This document shows, piece after piece, positions 1 to 12,770 of a stretch of DNA of 64,000 nucleotides. A model generated the notes under the pieces. The model searched no databases and was not told where the DNA came from. It was given only the letters and a program-made list of their open reading frames with translations. A program made the translations under genes and the position numbers. Location: the NCBI GenBank assembly GCA_021234535.1, contig CM037839.1, forward strand, positions 27,515,196-27,579,195, in the 5' to 3' direction. Origin of the DNA: Stichopus chloronotus (Eukaryota; Echinodermata; Holothuroidea; Aspidochirotida; Stichopodidae). Position 1 is the first letter of the stretch. Every line of letters starts with the position of its first letter.

Positions 1-774
1 ACCAAATGACTTTGGTTATAGCAAATTAACCATTGACCCACAGTATGAAGTCAGAGCCATTTATTCCCAGAGAACTGACAAAGAGAAACTTTCAAAAGAA
101 ACAACATTCTGGTGACAATTAAATGGGTCATAAATGAAGCAGTAGATATTTTTTTCACTGCATGTACTCAAACCTTAATATGCCAAAATCTTTTTCAGAA
201 CTGAAGATGCTGTTTGAAAAACTTCAAGGTGCTGCAAGGTCACAAAATGTCAAGTTATATACTGGCAAATTGTTGCAGTGAGTCTTTGTTATTCTTTTCA
301 ATTTACAGTAGGTGCTTGTTTCACCTTGAAATTTGACCCTAGTGACAAACAGAATGGCAGATTGACCTTAAAATGTGGAAACTATTAGGTCACATCTCTT
401 ACACTACCATAAAGCTTCATTTCAGACAGTCATGATTACACAGACCTACACAGTTGATTCCCCACAACTCACTGGTGTGGGTATTCACGAGTGACTGACT
501 ATACTTACCCCTTGCCACACTACTGCATCAGTTTGACCTATGCTCTACTAACCTCGAAGTCAATTCTGACACCATGCCCTCTAAGGCCTAGCTCGCCCTC
601 GTAGGACCTACATAGTTGATTTTCTATGCGACATCACAGGCTTCCCATAATGCAATGATCTGCTGTGTCATCGATGTGCTTTATAAAATCCAAAAAGAGT
701 GTGCTATTGAACTTCCACAAATTAAAACGTTAAAGTGTAACCATTTTTAAAACTAGAAAGCCAAAAGGCTTAGT
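1..774. other. Non-coding, no clear feature
   Basis: No supported gene. A segment near 470-510 (ACTCACTGGTGTGGGTATTC) recurs in diverged form near 15780-15830, so both are probably fragments of one interspersed repeat. Confidence 0.4.
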
Positions 775-1438
775 GATTCCTTGCCTCATGATATATATTG
801 TAACAAACATGAATCGCCCACATGACAAGCATGAGATCCCACACAGTTATCCTACTTGAGATACCATCTTAGTAAGGTCAAAACCTTTTGAAATCTCGTG
901 ACCCAAAATGACCTTTCACCTCCACTTAAAACAATAGGGATCACCTACCCTACATGGCCATCAACATGCTAAATATGAACAATTCACAAACTAAGTATAA
1001 GATCCCTCTTATTTGTCACCCTTAAAATATCATGCATACAAGGTTTTGACCTTTTGTCACCCCAAATAACCTTTGACCTACACAAACATGAGAAAACTCC
1101 CAAACAGATATGATGCTGCTGGGGAACAAATTATATTTTGTCGTGTCTAATAACTTGATAAAAAGGTAAACATGTTTATTTAATCAAAATTATAGCACTT
1201 TATTTTGTCGAGTTACAGCTATTGGTGGCAGCTCTTTCATATTTGATTTTTTGGCATGATGCCCTTCCCAATGGCTATGAGGTCCTTGAAAATTAGCAAA
1301 AACTGATATTCCTATTAAACAAGAATCTAGCATGACTTGCAAGTTTGCCTTTAGTCTACTTAAAGACACAACACACAGTACAAGTTTCCCTGGTTTGATA
1401 CACAGTAGTCATTTGTTTAAAGCTTACCTGAACTACTG

Positions 1439-1784
1439 TAAAGTGAAATAGGGCGTTTAGAATACATCAACATGGCATACAAATTCGCCCTAACCATTGT
1501 TAAACCATTCAGTCTCATCAATAAATATCTGTCAAAGCTTCATCTCCTCAAAACATTATGCATGTGATGAGTAACGGATGCATCATTTGAATTTTAAAAA
1601 GTTTGGGTGAACAAATTATTGTTGAGCAACAAATAGCTAAATTTCTGATCTGGGAGAATCTTATTCCTTGAAAATAAGGCTACTGTAATTCGTTATTTTG
1701 AATAATCTATCATTCTATGTCCACAAATAATGGTTTTAAAAATATGGTTGTTTTCTGTAAAACAAACGCCCTATTTCCCTTTAA
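1439..1784 (+). mobile_element. TTAA-flanked MITE, copy 1
   Basis: Non-autonomous element of ~346 bp with terminal inverted repeats AGGGAAATAGGGCGTTT / AAACGCCCTATTTCCCT. The right flank is TTAA; the left flank is degraded to GTAA and the left terminus carries one change (AAGTGAAATA). Related to the copies at 2873, 56764 and 59646, and nested inside the DR-motif element. A TTAA target is characteristic of piggyBac-type transposases. Confidence 0.75.
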
Positions 1785-2602
1785 GGGCTAAACAGAGACA
1801 CTGTTTATACAGTAAATGGTTAAGTCCATTGAGCACCTGGCTCAACAGACTGTATGATTTATTCTGGACATTGTGGTTTCTACTGGCAGTCAACTGTGAT
1901 AAATTATGTCAGATAACAGTGACCAATTTGAACAGAGGGGGGTCAGTTACAATTTGATTCATTCAATTAAGCAATCACAGTTCATGCACGTTCAAGGGTA
2001 TTTGATCCAAATGATCAGTAATTTAGTTCTTTTTATAAAGCTAATAACCCATGGTATAGTTAATCAATTCCAACTTACAATTCATGCATGCTCACATGTC
2101 CTTATGAGGATAGTAGCATAAGGTTTGCAAAATAATAATCTTTGATACCAAATTTAATGTTGTCTTCATCTTTTCTTTATGGTTATCGAAGAGACTATGT
2201 TGGTATGTCCTTAAAGAAGTTCTCAAATCAACAAGAGGATTCTACATTACAAGTATAAAATCCACTAGAAGGACCGTTCTTTAAACATTGTAGATTCAAG
2301 TTTTTCACATTTTGACCTCCCATGACCCCAAATGACCTTTGACCTCCACCAAAAACAATAGGGATCATCTACTCAATAAGGGCAACCTTCATGCCAAGTA
2401 TGAGATCACTCAGAGTTACTCTTCTGGAGATATCGTGTTTACAAGCAATTTTCAAGGTATTTACCTTCTGACCTCTACTGAACCCAAATGACCTTTGACC
2501 TCCACCAAAAACAATAGGGATCATCTACTCAATATGGGCAATCTACATGCCAAGTATGAGATCACTCAGAGTTACGCTTCTTGAGATATCGTGTTTACAA
2601 GC

Positions 2603-2641
2603 AGGCGTCACACACGCACATACATACACACACACACACAC
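2603..2641 (+). repeat. CA-rich microsatellite inside the DR-motif element
   Basis: CA/CATA simple sequence just before the hairpin right end of the element. The same arrangement recurs at 22195 and 24870, so the microsatellite is part of the element. Confidence 0.75.
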
Positions 2642-2872
2642 GACATCACCATCGCATAGATTCCTCTGCCTTCGGCAAGGAATCAAAAATTCAATCTTCG
2701 GTCATCAATCACTTTAAGATGTCCAAATAAAGCAATGAAGTATTAAAACACTCGCATTTTATCTGTATAAAGAGATAGCCTATTATGGAAGTTAATCATA
2801 GAAAAACAAAGCATAGCAATTGTGGACAAAGACGAGGGAATCTATGGTGAACTGGAGATACAAAAAAGAACT

Positions 2873-3226
2873 TTAAAGGGAAATAAGGCATTTAGAATAC
2901 ACCAACATGACATACAAAAGAAGTAGCGTTAGTCATTGCTAAACCATTCAGTCTCATCAATAAACATCTGCCAAAGCTTCATCTCCTCAAAACATTACGC
3001 ATGTGATGAGTAATGGAAGATGCATCACTTGAATTTTGAAAAGTTTGGGTGAACAAATTAGTGTCCAGCAACAAATAAGTGAGTTTCTATGGGTGAGAAA
3101 CTTATTTCTTGAAAAGAAGGCTACTGTCCTACCTTATTTTGATTCATTATTTTCATTCTACGTCCACAAACATTGGTTTTAAAAGTTTGGATGTTTCCTG
3201 TTAAAAAATGCCCTATTTCCCTTTAA
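2873..3226 (+). mobile_element. TTAA-flanked MITE, copy 2
   Basis: About 354 bp between two intact TTAA sites, with termini AGGGAAATAAGGCATTT and ATGCCCTATTTCCCT. Same orientation as copy 1, with high similarity across the interior (for example CAGTCTCATCAATAAA and GTGATGAGTAA). No coding capacity. Confidence 0.8.
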
Positions 3227-4047
3227 GTTACCAGGTTTTGAGAGATGGATAACTGAAGTATCTCTTAATCTGGAACATTTGATGCTCCATACTCATCTCT
3301 TTATTAGCTTAGGGGCTTCATAATTACCTAAAGGTAAACGTTTTTCTGAATGTAACCAGAGGTCAACCTTTGCCAGGTCCTTCAATGCCACCTGCTCAAC
3401 TTCCCACCAATACCATGATCAATACTCAACCCCCCCCCATCTCCAACCGACTGATCCACCTCTTCACAGCTAAACATGACAACCAGAAGTGCCCTTTTTG
3501 ACCAACTTACCAGGTTCTCATTGAATGTGAAGCTTTCCCACAAATTTCTGACAATCTTTGCCATAGGGGAAACTCATTGCCATTTTATTAATGTGCTTGG
3601 TTAACATTTGACCTTGCAATTTCTCAAGGATGTCATAAAAGTATTTAATCTCTGAATCATGAATGAGAACTTGAAATGATCTTTAATCCAGCAATAGCTT
3701 TAATAACTTCCTGTCAGATAATGAATGGCGTCCTTACTAATCCTAATGCGTGCATTAAGCCAACCGTATTGATAAACAGGTAAACAGTACCCTTAAAGCC
3801 AGAGGAAATTATTGAATGGAACAACCTGTCATCTATGATATTTCTCATAAACTTAGGGTCAAAAATGGCCACCAGAACACTTTCAATCATGAAATTCTTC
3901 TGGAATTGAGAGGTATTTCTTAACATTCTAAAGATGTAGATATATAAAGTTAACCACATATATACAACAAAATGAAGGAACATGCACAACATACATTTAT
4001 ACAGTATCAAAGTCTAACTCCCAGTAAACACTGCAGAGACTAAAATT
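3227..4047. other. Non-coding stretch
   Basis: No supported gene. On the - strand an ATG-led frame of 18 codons at 3511-3564 (MAKIVRNLWESFTFNENL) ends at a GTAAGT donor. It is too short and lacks an acceptor, so it is noted only as a possible cryptic exon. Confidence 0.3.
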
Positions 4048-4327
4048 GCTCTGAATAATTGATTGCTCACTTAGAATGACTGTTCATTCAGAACAATTGC
4101 TCGCTCACGATGATTGCTCACTAAGTCTGATTGCTAAAAATGTTTGCTGACTCAGGATAATTGCTCACTTAGCATGCTTGCTCACTAAGAATGACCAACC
4201 ATTCATTGCTAAGAATGGTTGCTCACTTAGAATGAATACTCACTCAGAATGAATGCTCACTGAGAAAGAATAACTGTTCATTAAGAGAGAATGATTGCTC
4301 ATTCAGAACAATTACTCAGAATGATTG
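4048..4327 (+). repeat. Degenerate minisatellite, ~18-bp unit
   Basis: About 280 bases of variants of ATTGCTCACTTAGAATGA, with units of variable length and some single-base slippage (ACTCAGAATGA, TTCATTCAGAACA). No coding potential. Confidence 0.8.
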
Positions 4328-5750
4328 TATAAAAGACTGAATGATATGACAGCTTTCTATGTAAATTTTAAGAGCAATGTTTACACTTCTTTTCAAACTT
4401 TCAGCTGAATTAAACTTTTCCCAATCTGTTGATTCTGTATGCATCACTCAAAACCTGTAAACCCCATCCAACAAAATGTGCCAATGAAATCAACACATAC
4501 ATGTTAACATTAGCAGCTTGCTGCCCATGGGGAGATTAACTGTATCACTGTGATACCACATGCAAGGAATCTCAGGAAATATGCTAAGTTTGCCTTCCAA
4601 GACTTCATCAGTAGGCCTACACAGGGAACAGACCTTTAAATACTCATAAACCTGTTCAAGTTGGAAGACTGGCCTCAATTTTAACATAACTAATATTACT
4701 GGACATCTTCAGAAGTGACTTCTGTATGTCCACTAGTGTTCTTCAATATGAAATTTTCATAACTAATACCCAGGCACCTTTCCTTTCAATTACCAAACGA
4801 TATTGAGATATCATGGGGATATTTAAAACCAAAGCACACCAGAACATATCTTGTGTAGTATGCATTGCACAGTCTAATTTTCTGCAATTTGATACTTTAC
4901 TGTCGTATTAATCAAACTGGTTAAAGTTATCTGCAACCGTAAGGTCTGATTTCTTGTTTCTGTGTATACTACTTCATAGTTCAGTATGTGATCAAAATCT
5001 GCTTTAACAAGCTTTCAATTCTTTTCTCCATAACTGAACAAACGATATCGCTTGGGTCATTTCACAAACAACATGATAGCAAGGTCTCACAATCGTTTGC
5101 CGATATCTTAATATTGCAACAACACTAATGTACACATGATTGATACCACATATTAACACACCTGATAACCCTACAAAGTTTGTGCAGATGACACACTATT
5201 TCAAGAAGCGGCTAGCTACAGGTCTGTTTCCACACTGTACAAATGCAAATGTTAACCTCATTGTCCATGACAGTTTAAAATAAATCAAACCTACATAAAC
5301 TACTAACTGAGCTAAAGTAATCAATATCAAAGGAAATATTAAACCGATAATTTCCGAAAACGCTGATTGTCCAGCTTGCCCTTTTGAAAAGAAAAAAACA
5401 TGTGCGTGCCCTTTTTGGAAAAAAAAAACAAACAAGCACCGTGTTTTGTAACGATTTGAAATAGGTCTACACTGCAACTGGTTTAATTAATTGGATATCG
5501 GTACTTTCTACGATCCCACTTGGCTCTACATCTGGGCCGTGCACATCTTTGATTGACAGCTTGAGTTACAAAGAGAGAGACTACCACCATCATGGAGATT
5601 GTAAGTTTCATGTTCATTCATTGACGTTACAAATATGCTCCTCCTCAAACACTACATATTAGGCTGACATGTATCAACAATATTGTGGTAGGTAGCACAG
5701 CAGGTGGTTTTACTACAGTGTACAAAATGAAGCATGTATCACTACAATGG
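4328..5750. other. Non-coding stretch
   Basis: No supported gene. Near 5593 a + strand ATG in good context (ACCATCATGG) is followed after three codons by GTAAGT, which would fit a tiny first coding exon; there is no further support. Confidence 0.25.
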
Positions 5751-6245
5751 AGACAGGTGAGATAGCCGGAAAGATAAAGACAACAGGAGAAAGGTAAGAC
5801 AGCAGGAAAGAGGTGAGATAACAGGAGAGGTACAGGTTAAAGAAGATACCAAGTGGCTGCATATAAACAGGGCTTCTAGTTAAGATAGCTAGAGACAGGT
5901 CACATAGCAGGAGACAGGTAACATAGCAGGTGATAGGCAAGATAGCAGGAGAAAGGTAAAATAGCAGAAGACAGGTGAGACAGCAGAAGACAGGTAAGAT
6001 AGCAGAAGACAGGTAAGATAGCAGGAGAAAAGTAAGATAGCAGGGGACAAGTACGATAGCAGGATACGGTTAAGAGAGCAGGGGACAGGAAAAATCATGG
6101 GAGACGGGGAAGATAGCAGGAGACAATTAAGACAGCAAGAGACAGGTAAGATAGCAGGCAGGATACAGGTATAGCAGTAGAAACATAAAATAGCAAGAGA
6201 CATGTATAGCAGGAAGCAGGTAAAATAGCAAGGGACAGGTAAAAC
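5751..6245 (+). repeat. Minisatellite, ~19-bp unit with embedded splice-donor consensus
   Basis: More than 20 variants of a 19-bp unit AGACAGGTAAGATAGCAGG, interrupted around 5840-5890. On the + strand most units contain CAGGTAAG or CAGGTGAG, a consensus 5' splice site. On the - strand the array is open for ~145 codons rich in Leu/Ser/Pro/Cys; this is a by-product of the repeat, not a gene. A short outlier of the same unit lies at 7684-7725. Confidence 0.85.
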
Positions 6246-6504
6246 AATAATGCACAAATATATTTTGGTTTCTATGAATTCATTATGAGGATTTTTTTCA
6301 TGAATCTGACATATTACATAAGGCAACTAAGTGAAATATGTGAAATCATTGTAATATTACAGTAATGTAACATATCAACAATTAGGATGTTCTTTGACAT
6401 CTGCTGACCTAAGATGATGACTGATACTGTAGGTACAGTAGGCATAAGAATATGCATAACTGCATACTACAGAGATACATCCAAGAGCTTCACTGCATAT
6501 CAAA
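6246..6504. other. AT-rich spacer
   Basis: No gene or repeat recognised. Confidence 0.3.
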
Positions 6505-7615
6505 TATCAAATCTGTGCAAGCTTCCCTTCCTGAGAGGTTGTCACGACTTCAACGTTGTCTAAACTTGACCTTTGTTGACCTCAAATGACTTTTGACTTT
6601 CATAAAAAACAAAAGGCTATTTGTGCTCATTTAAGTACCTCTACATCCTAAAAAGGAGATTTGTATAAGCTTCCCTTCTTGAGATATTGTTTACAAAGTT
6701 TTCAGTTATTGACCGTTGTTAACCCTAAATGACCTTTGACCTCCACCAAAATCAATAGGCATCTTGCACTCAATAAAGCTCACCCACATACTACATATAA
6801 GATCTGTACAAGGTTCTCATCTTGAGATATCATGATTACAAGGTTTTTACCCCTACTGATGCCAAATGACCTTTGACCTTCACCAAAATCACCAGGGTTC
6901 TTCTACTTAAATGCACCCACTTACCAAGTATGACATACGTGCAAGCTTTCCCTCTCGAAATATTGAGTATACAAAGTTTTCACTATTTGACCCCTACTGA
7001 CTCCCAAATGATCTTTGATCTCCATTAAAAACAATAGGCTTCTTGTCCTTTATTAGGTACACCCACATAGCACATATACAATCTGTACCAGTTTCCCTTC
7101 TTGAGATACTATGTTTACAATGTTTTCACTATCTGACCCCTGTTGACGCTCAAAGACCTTTGACCTCCACCAAAGACAACAGGCTCAATATGGTACACCT
7201 ACAAACCATGAGATCTGTACAAGTTTCCCTTCTTGAGATAATATGTTTACAAGTTTTTTAAATATTTGACCCACATTGACTCCCAAACGACCTCTGACCT
7301 CCACCAAAAACAATAGACTTTTTGTACTCAATATGTTACACCTACAGACCAAATATGAGATCTGTACAAACTTCCCAACGTGAGATATTGAGTTTACAAG
7401 GTTTTTACTATGTGACCCTTGTTGACCCCAAATGACCTTTGACCTCCATCAAAATGATAGGCTCTCTGTACTCAATATGGTACAGACACATACCAAATAT
7501 GAGATCTGTACAAACTCCCTCTCTTGAGATATCATGTTGGCAAGGTAGGCAACACAAACATACATCCACACACATACATACATACACACATACATACACA
7601 CATATATACACTTGC
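6505..7615 (+). repeat. DR-motif element copy 2: about seven ~140-bp subunits
   Basis: Anchors of the form AAATGACCTTTGACC recur near 6583, 6727, 6865, 7006, 7151, 7295 and 7430, a period of 138-145 bp. Each unit also carries CCACCAAAA..CAATAG and TTGAGATAT..GTTTACAAG. Perfect TGACCT-T-TGACCT occurs at 6730-6742, 6867-6879 and 7433-7445. The first unit keeps the 4-4-1 half-site spacing with two altered half-sites. The copy ends in a CATA/CA microsatellite (7543-7612) without the usual hairpin terminus. Confidence 0.8.
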
Positions 7616-9429
7616 ATGATTACAAAGGTTACGATTTCATCAAAACCAAAAAGGAGAAAGGCTAGAAATCATGAAAAAGCTAAAACAGCAGGAGACAGGT
7701 AAGATAGCAGGAGAGAGGAAAACACCTTGGAAGTTGATTAAATGAGAATAATATTGTCATCTGTTCTAAACAAAGAACGATGTAATAATGTACAGTGCAC
7801 TTATTGCTCACGGTCACCAAATTTCAAATCCTAAAAACAGATGAAATTCAAACGAAATCATTTTCAATTGAGGCACCTCAATCAGCTTTGAAGTAAATTG
7901 AAAATGTACATGTCAAGGAATTTCAGAAGGAGAATCCCTGACATAAAAACAGTTTTTGGTTACGAAAAAACGGAAACGTATACTGTATATGCAATACAAT
8001 TCATTTACATTTACCTTCCATTCTGTTATTTAGCTGCAGATTGACACTTAAGCATAGTTTAAGTTGTATTAAAAAGGAAAGCCTAACTTCGTCAGCTCTT
8101 GACTATTATCCACACATTGCCAACTTTTAATTGCCAAATCTTTCCTGCTTTCCATGAAAGTCACCTGTTGTTTTGCTTTGCAGTCTACAGATGGGACAAA
8201 GGATTGATTTTTCTCCTGCTCTGATCTAAGGGTGTACTTTCAGGCTCAACCTTACACACAAGTTAACTAAATGCTGAAACACCACGGCACAACAGTGCTA
8301 TGATACTTGCACCCCAGCTGCCAATGACTGTTTGACTTTCACATTCCTATATCTACCATGTTCAATATAATTTACTAGCATCCATAACAAGCAACTTTTA
8401 AAGAATGTAGTTATCCCCTTTTACCTGCGTATGTCACAGATTCTAATCAATGACACTGTTATTTTCCTACACTAAGTATGTCTATGGTTGTCCCATACAT
8501 TTGTTAATCTTGACATAGCTCAACATAAACATACAATAATGGACAGTGAAGATTAGCAACCATGCCATAGTTTCTGGAAATATTCACAAAAGAATGCAGT
8601 ACAATACAGTATAATGCAGTATATATCTGATTATTCACCCTGATCAATAAGACTACAAGCAACAGGAATATCCAAATTATGCATCCCATACACTACATGC
8701 ACATATATGCATATATGCTGTCAAAGCTGTATGTGATACATTCTTCTCTTGAACAAGGCCCCCGATGTAGCTTGCGTTGTTGAAAATGTCTTTTATTTCT
8801 TCACTATCCGCATACGTTTTATCCTTCAATGCGGCTAAATCCATCGTTGAGCTATTTAAGCCCCGAAATATTGAAATTTTATATAACAACTTAAAACCTT
8901 ACTGCAAAGAATGAAGCAAGTTTTAAGGTGCCTGTAGGGTTCAGGTTAATCCACACTCAGGAGATGTTTGCTGCTTCTCTGGCAATGCTTACCTCTTTGG
9001 TTGGGCACAGTGTGAGGCATCGCTATGGGCTATCAGTGTCACAAATCTAAATTTTATCCCCTAATATTTGAAAATTCCTGTTCAAGACCCTTTGGGGTAG
9101 GTACAAAAAAAGAAAGAGAAGAAAATATCAAATATTTGAAGAGTTGTAAATATGCCATCCCCAGAGAATGCCTAAAAGACAGAAGAATTGATGGATCAAA
9201 TCATACACATCACCATTTAAATCCTTGTCTGATGACAAGAAGTGGTATAACAACCTGGCCTGTCGATCTTCACTAAGATTACACGACCTACTAAAAGACG
9301 AGATGGTATTACAAAAATCCTAGTTTTAAAGTGACATCAGGGGGTTTCAGTGATACACTTATAAACTATACTTCAAATGAACTGCTATAGCCACATCCAG
9401 ATCCCTTTTTCATAATAAGCATCCGGCAG
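7616..9429. other. Mostly non-coding; holds the weak 8.7-kb exon candidate
   Basis: Apart from a 19-bp-unit minisatellite fragment (7684-7725) and the possible cryptic exon at 8.7 kb, nothing is recognised. Confidence 0.3.
8690..8850 (-). CDS. Possible cryptic exon or coding relic
   Basis: On the - strand an ATG-led frame gives MDLAALKDKTYADSEEIKD followed by IFNNASYIGGLVQEKN, with coding-like codon choice in a stop-rich, AT-rich context. A CAG acceptor-like site lies ~60 bases upstream, but with stops between in some frames. No good donor follows; the frame runs into AT-rich simple sequence and a stop at about 8675. It could be a relic exon of the EGF-module gene, which is on the same strand to the right, but the phase is not matched. 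Family unknown. Confidence 0.15.
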
Positions 9430-9590
9430 AGAAATTGAGGAATTGCTTGCCACACATGGAAACCAAAAGCGTAACATGACTTGATTGACTTGAAAAACCT
9501 TGAGGCAACTGAACAACTCACTTGACCAGAGCAGTCTTCCTTCAAGCAGCAGTACAGTATCTCGAGTAATGAGCGAGACATGGAAGTTAG
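9430..9590. repeat. Dispersed repeat B, partial copy
   Basis: Shares GACCAGAGCAGTCTTCCTTC and the preceding GAGGCAACTG with the longer copies at 11.0 and 18.3 kb. A conserved short frame on the - strand (LKxDCSGQ then VASR) is shared by this copy and the 11-kb copy. Confidence 0.55.
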
Positions 9591-11034
9591 GCTTATGTGC
9601 CCCTTAGTTTAAGAAGTGCTTCTTTCATTTAAGATTCCTTTTCATTGTCATGTTGGAATATTCCTTTAAGTTTTGATTTCCCAGACTCAAAGAGATGTTT
9701 CAGCCTAACTCTCCCTAAAGGGGTCAATTATAACAAACTTTCTTCTGGTCAGAGGTTTTAAATTGAATAAGTGACAAATGTTGACTCTCATAAGGCCAAG
9801 GAAAAGTGCATTGTTATACAAACGACACTCATATTTTTCTTCTTTTTTAGAGAATACGAGGCCATATACAGTCGTCTGGAATTAAAACAGCTCATGGGAA
9901 TTGTTATAGTAGACAAATCATTTTGTAATTCACAATGTGTGTACGACAGGATGGAGATGGATGCATGCATGATTTCATCCTGCACAAACTCTGCCTCTTC
10001 CTTGTGCCCTTCAGCGAGAGGAGAACCTCACATTGCTTCTCATCCATGACAAAAAAGGTTAACTGTAAGACTTAAGGGAAAATACAGAAAGAAATTCATG
10101 GAATATACATGACTCATTAGCTTTCTGGCGAGTCATCTATCTTCCAGAATCTTTTCTTCACTCTCCCTGAAAGGAATGCGCAAAAGACTAAAATTGAACA
10201 AGGATTCAAATTTGAGCAACTGTTGCTATCAGTATCAACTTGAAAGAGGAAGCAGGCCTGTACTTTTGTTGTGATGCTTCTTTCTTCTCATTTATAGTTT
10301 TTAGGTTGGGTGGTGAGGGGGTGGAGCAAAGGAGAATAAGAATGAAAACAGAATTTATGGGTTTAAGATCCCCTCACAGCTAAGTATCAAACATGTAGTC
10401 TTGAGTAATGTGTGATGGATCTTCATGTGGAGGCTTTCATTAAATGGCAAATGGCTCATAAAAATGTCTCCAGATGGAAGCTTGTGAAAGCTACTTGGGC
10501 AATTAAGTTAACGAGGATACAAATCTTTGTTTTGCAAAGAGGAAAGGAAAACAAGATTTTGATAAGAGAAGGGAAACTTCCTTTGTGAAGAGGATAGCTA
10601 TAGACAAAGTATAAATAAATTCAATGGCATGGTCAAAAGTTATTAAAATAAAGCAGGTCTTTAGCAAATCCCTGTCACCCTTACCGAGTCATTAATCTGT
10701 TTAATGGTATTTATCAAAGCATAAATTCATCTGGCTTCCAACTAAAGAGGTATCTAAACAAGGACCATCGAAACTAACCGTACAAAGCCAAGGTGATAAT
10801 GTTCCCACGCTTTCTATCCACAAGTAAAAGGATTGGCCACTGCAGGAACTTGACATCCCACAAAAATTACGAATAACTTTCTTACGTTATTGGTGCAAAT
10901 AATGTCTCAATAGCATGTTCCATATGGAACTTATGGATTTTTAAAGTACCGTAATATCTATTTAAAATGGTTCATTGAACTTTTCAAAATCTGCAATGTC
11001 ACACAGGCACGACCACTTGAAGATCCTTTGTACT
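9591..11034. other. Non-coding stretch
   Basis: No supported gene; probably intron or intergenic DNA of the - strand EGF-module gene. Short open frames here lack splice or codon support. Confidence 0.3.
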
Positions 11035-11395
11035 CCTGTATAATCTTGACTGTCTTAATAGAAATATTGTGATAGTTTAAGAGATGTACTTTAATATCTA
11101 CAAAATGTTAAGGTAAATCTACAACATACCCAATCAAACTTTTCACTGGTGTTAAATTTCAAGACTATATACACACTTACATTTCAAAGAACAACAAATC
11201 TTATTTTGCAATAATTTGCCACTGTTACACGACATTGTGGTAACCTCGAGGCAACTGGAAATCTTTCTTGACCAGAGCAGTCTTTCTTCAAATGGCAATA
11301 TCTTGAATTAGGAACAAAATATTGACATGAAGTTTGTAATGACTGCAGTGAAAAATGACTCTCCTTCACTTTAAGAGGGAATATGGGGTGGAAAT
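11035..11395. repeat. Dispersed repeat B, copy 1
   Basis: About 360 bp collinear with 18328-18680: the blocks ATCTTGACTGTC, TTTAAGAGATG, GCAATAATTTGC, CAACTGGAAAT, CAATATCTT and CTGCAGTGAAAAAT occur in the same order. The class is unknown; no termini were identified. Confidence 0.65.
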
Positions 11396-11984
11396 TTGTC
11401 AGTGAAAGTCAAAACTCTGTGTTATAGTCACTACAAGGAAACATTGTTTAAGCTCCATTTTTGCATACATGAATATATCCATATCCTCTCATAAAATTTT
11501 TTGATGCAAAAGGACTGATTGTACGATGATTTGGACTACCTTTGTAATCCTAAAATAAAATTTTGGTGGTTCAAATGTAACTAGGGAATTTATGTTTCAG
11601 GAGTAGATGAAATCATTGCAACTAACTCAAAACAAGGAATAAATCATTGGTTAATTGTTCATTTTCATCGCTGGGACCAAGTGTTTTCACAGTTGCTAAG
11701 TTAATGGCATTATTGTGAGTGAGACCTCTAAGTAACACAGAGGGTGCACAGAAAACTTATTTACTATGGAGAGAACATTACATTTCATAATTTTTCTTAG
11801 CATATTTTTTATTTAGGCTGTACTGCTTGAGTGTGCCCTGGATCATACATTCCTCATATAACACCTACCCTCCTTTCAACACACTGCAGTCCTAGCTCTA
11901 TCACGAGCACAGCAGGCAGAAGTTACATCAAATAATGACAACTGTCACGTTCCTCAACTTTAATCCAGTGATCACCAGGATCAA
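11396..11984. other. Non-coding stretch
   Basis: Nothing recognised. Confidence 0.3.
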
Positions 11985-12770
11985 AGTGTAACCATGGAAA
12001 TATTATGTCCACATGGTCTGACTACAAAGACCTGATCACTCTTGTGTAGCAATGAGAGTATTATTCCGACACATGGTATGACTACTAAGTCCACATCTGT
12101 CGAGTAGCAATGGAACCATGAAACTGACATGGTCTGACTACAAAGACCTGATCACTTTAGTGACACAATGAAATATGCTGACCCGGTCTGACTACGCAGA
12201 CTACTATTTCACTAGCGTACAAAAGGAACTATTACGCTGAAATGGTATGACTACATAACTACCTACAGTCTGATCTCTGGGGTATCCATGAATACATTGT
12301 GCTGACTTGGTATCAGTACTGAGATATATCCTGATTTCTTGGGTAACCATGAATGTTATCATGTTGACATGGTCTGATCCCAGACAGCTGCTTTGATCTC
12401 TCTAGTGTTAAGATTTAATTGTTTGCGGACCAGACTCAAAGTGAAGAGGGGGAGGGGACAAATCCTGTTTGTCCTATCCTGTTCTTCCCTTCCGTTTAAT
12501 TTTTTTGGTTGAACATAATCAAATGTCATATGTGCCAATGGACATGACCTCCTACTTCTATTTCATCCTCCTCCCTAAGAATGTTACCGGGTTACAGACC
12601 TATAACTGACATCTAGTCTGACATACCACACTACCTGGATCTAGTCGATAACCATGAAAGTGTTATGCTGACATGAGCGGACTACAAATGTACCCTGATC
12701 AAATTTAGTGTGACAATAGAAGTATACATTACCCTGATACATATGGTCTGATCAAGCTACCCTGATCTCT
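11985..12770 (+). repeat. Highly degenerate minisatellite, ~65-75-bp unit
   Basis: Repeated phrases ACATGGTCTGACTACAAAGA, CTGATCTCTxxAGTG and ACCATGAAAG/TxTTAT in the same order about ten times, strongly diverged. No coding potential. Confidence 0.65.

Larger units (their letters stand above)
775..2684 (+). mobile_element. DR-motif element copy 1 (split, with nested MITE)
   Basis: The left end GATTCCTTGCC (775) and right end GGCAAGGAATC (ends 2684) are inverted termini of one element family. Inside, at 830-1110 and 2290-2600, are ~140-bp subunits with TGACCT half-sites, the phrase CCACCAAAAACAATAGGGAT and a GAGATATCGTGTTTACAAG block. The right end follows a CA microsatellite and forms a hairpin. 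The middle is filled by unrelated DNA, including a TTAA-flanked MITE. The class is unresolved: no transposase is visible and an A-run follows the right end. Perfect TGACCT-T-TGACCT sites are at 2333-2345 and 2489-2501. Confidence 0.6.

Noticed and set aside
3511..3564. ATG plus 18 codons ending at GTAAGT (- strand)
   Set aside because: Too short, no acceptor or promoter, phase not matched to any other exon.
5889..6326. 145-codon - strand ORF rich in Leu/Pro/Cys
   Set aside because: It is the reverse reading of the 19-bp minisatellite; periodic composition, no ATG context or domain.
7408..7702. Overlapping ORFs on both strands around the CATA repeat
   Set aside because: Simple-sequence frames produced by the microsatellite.
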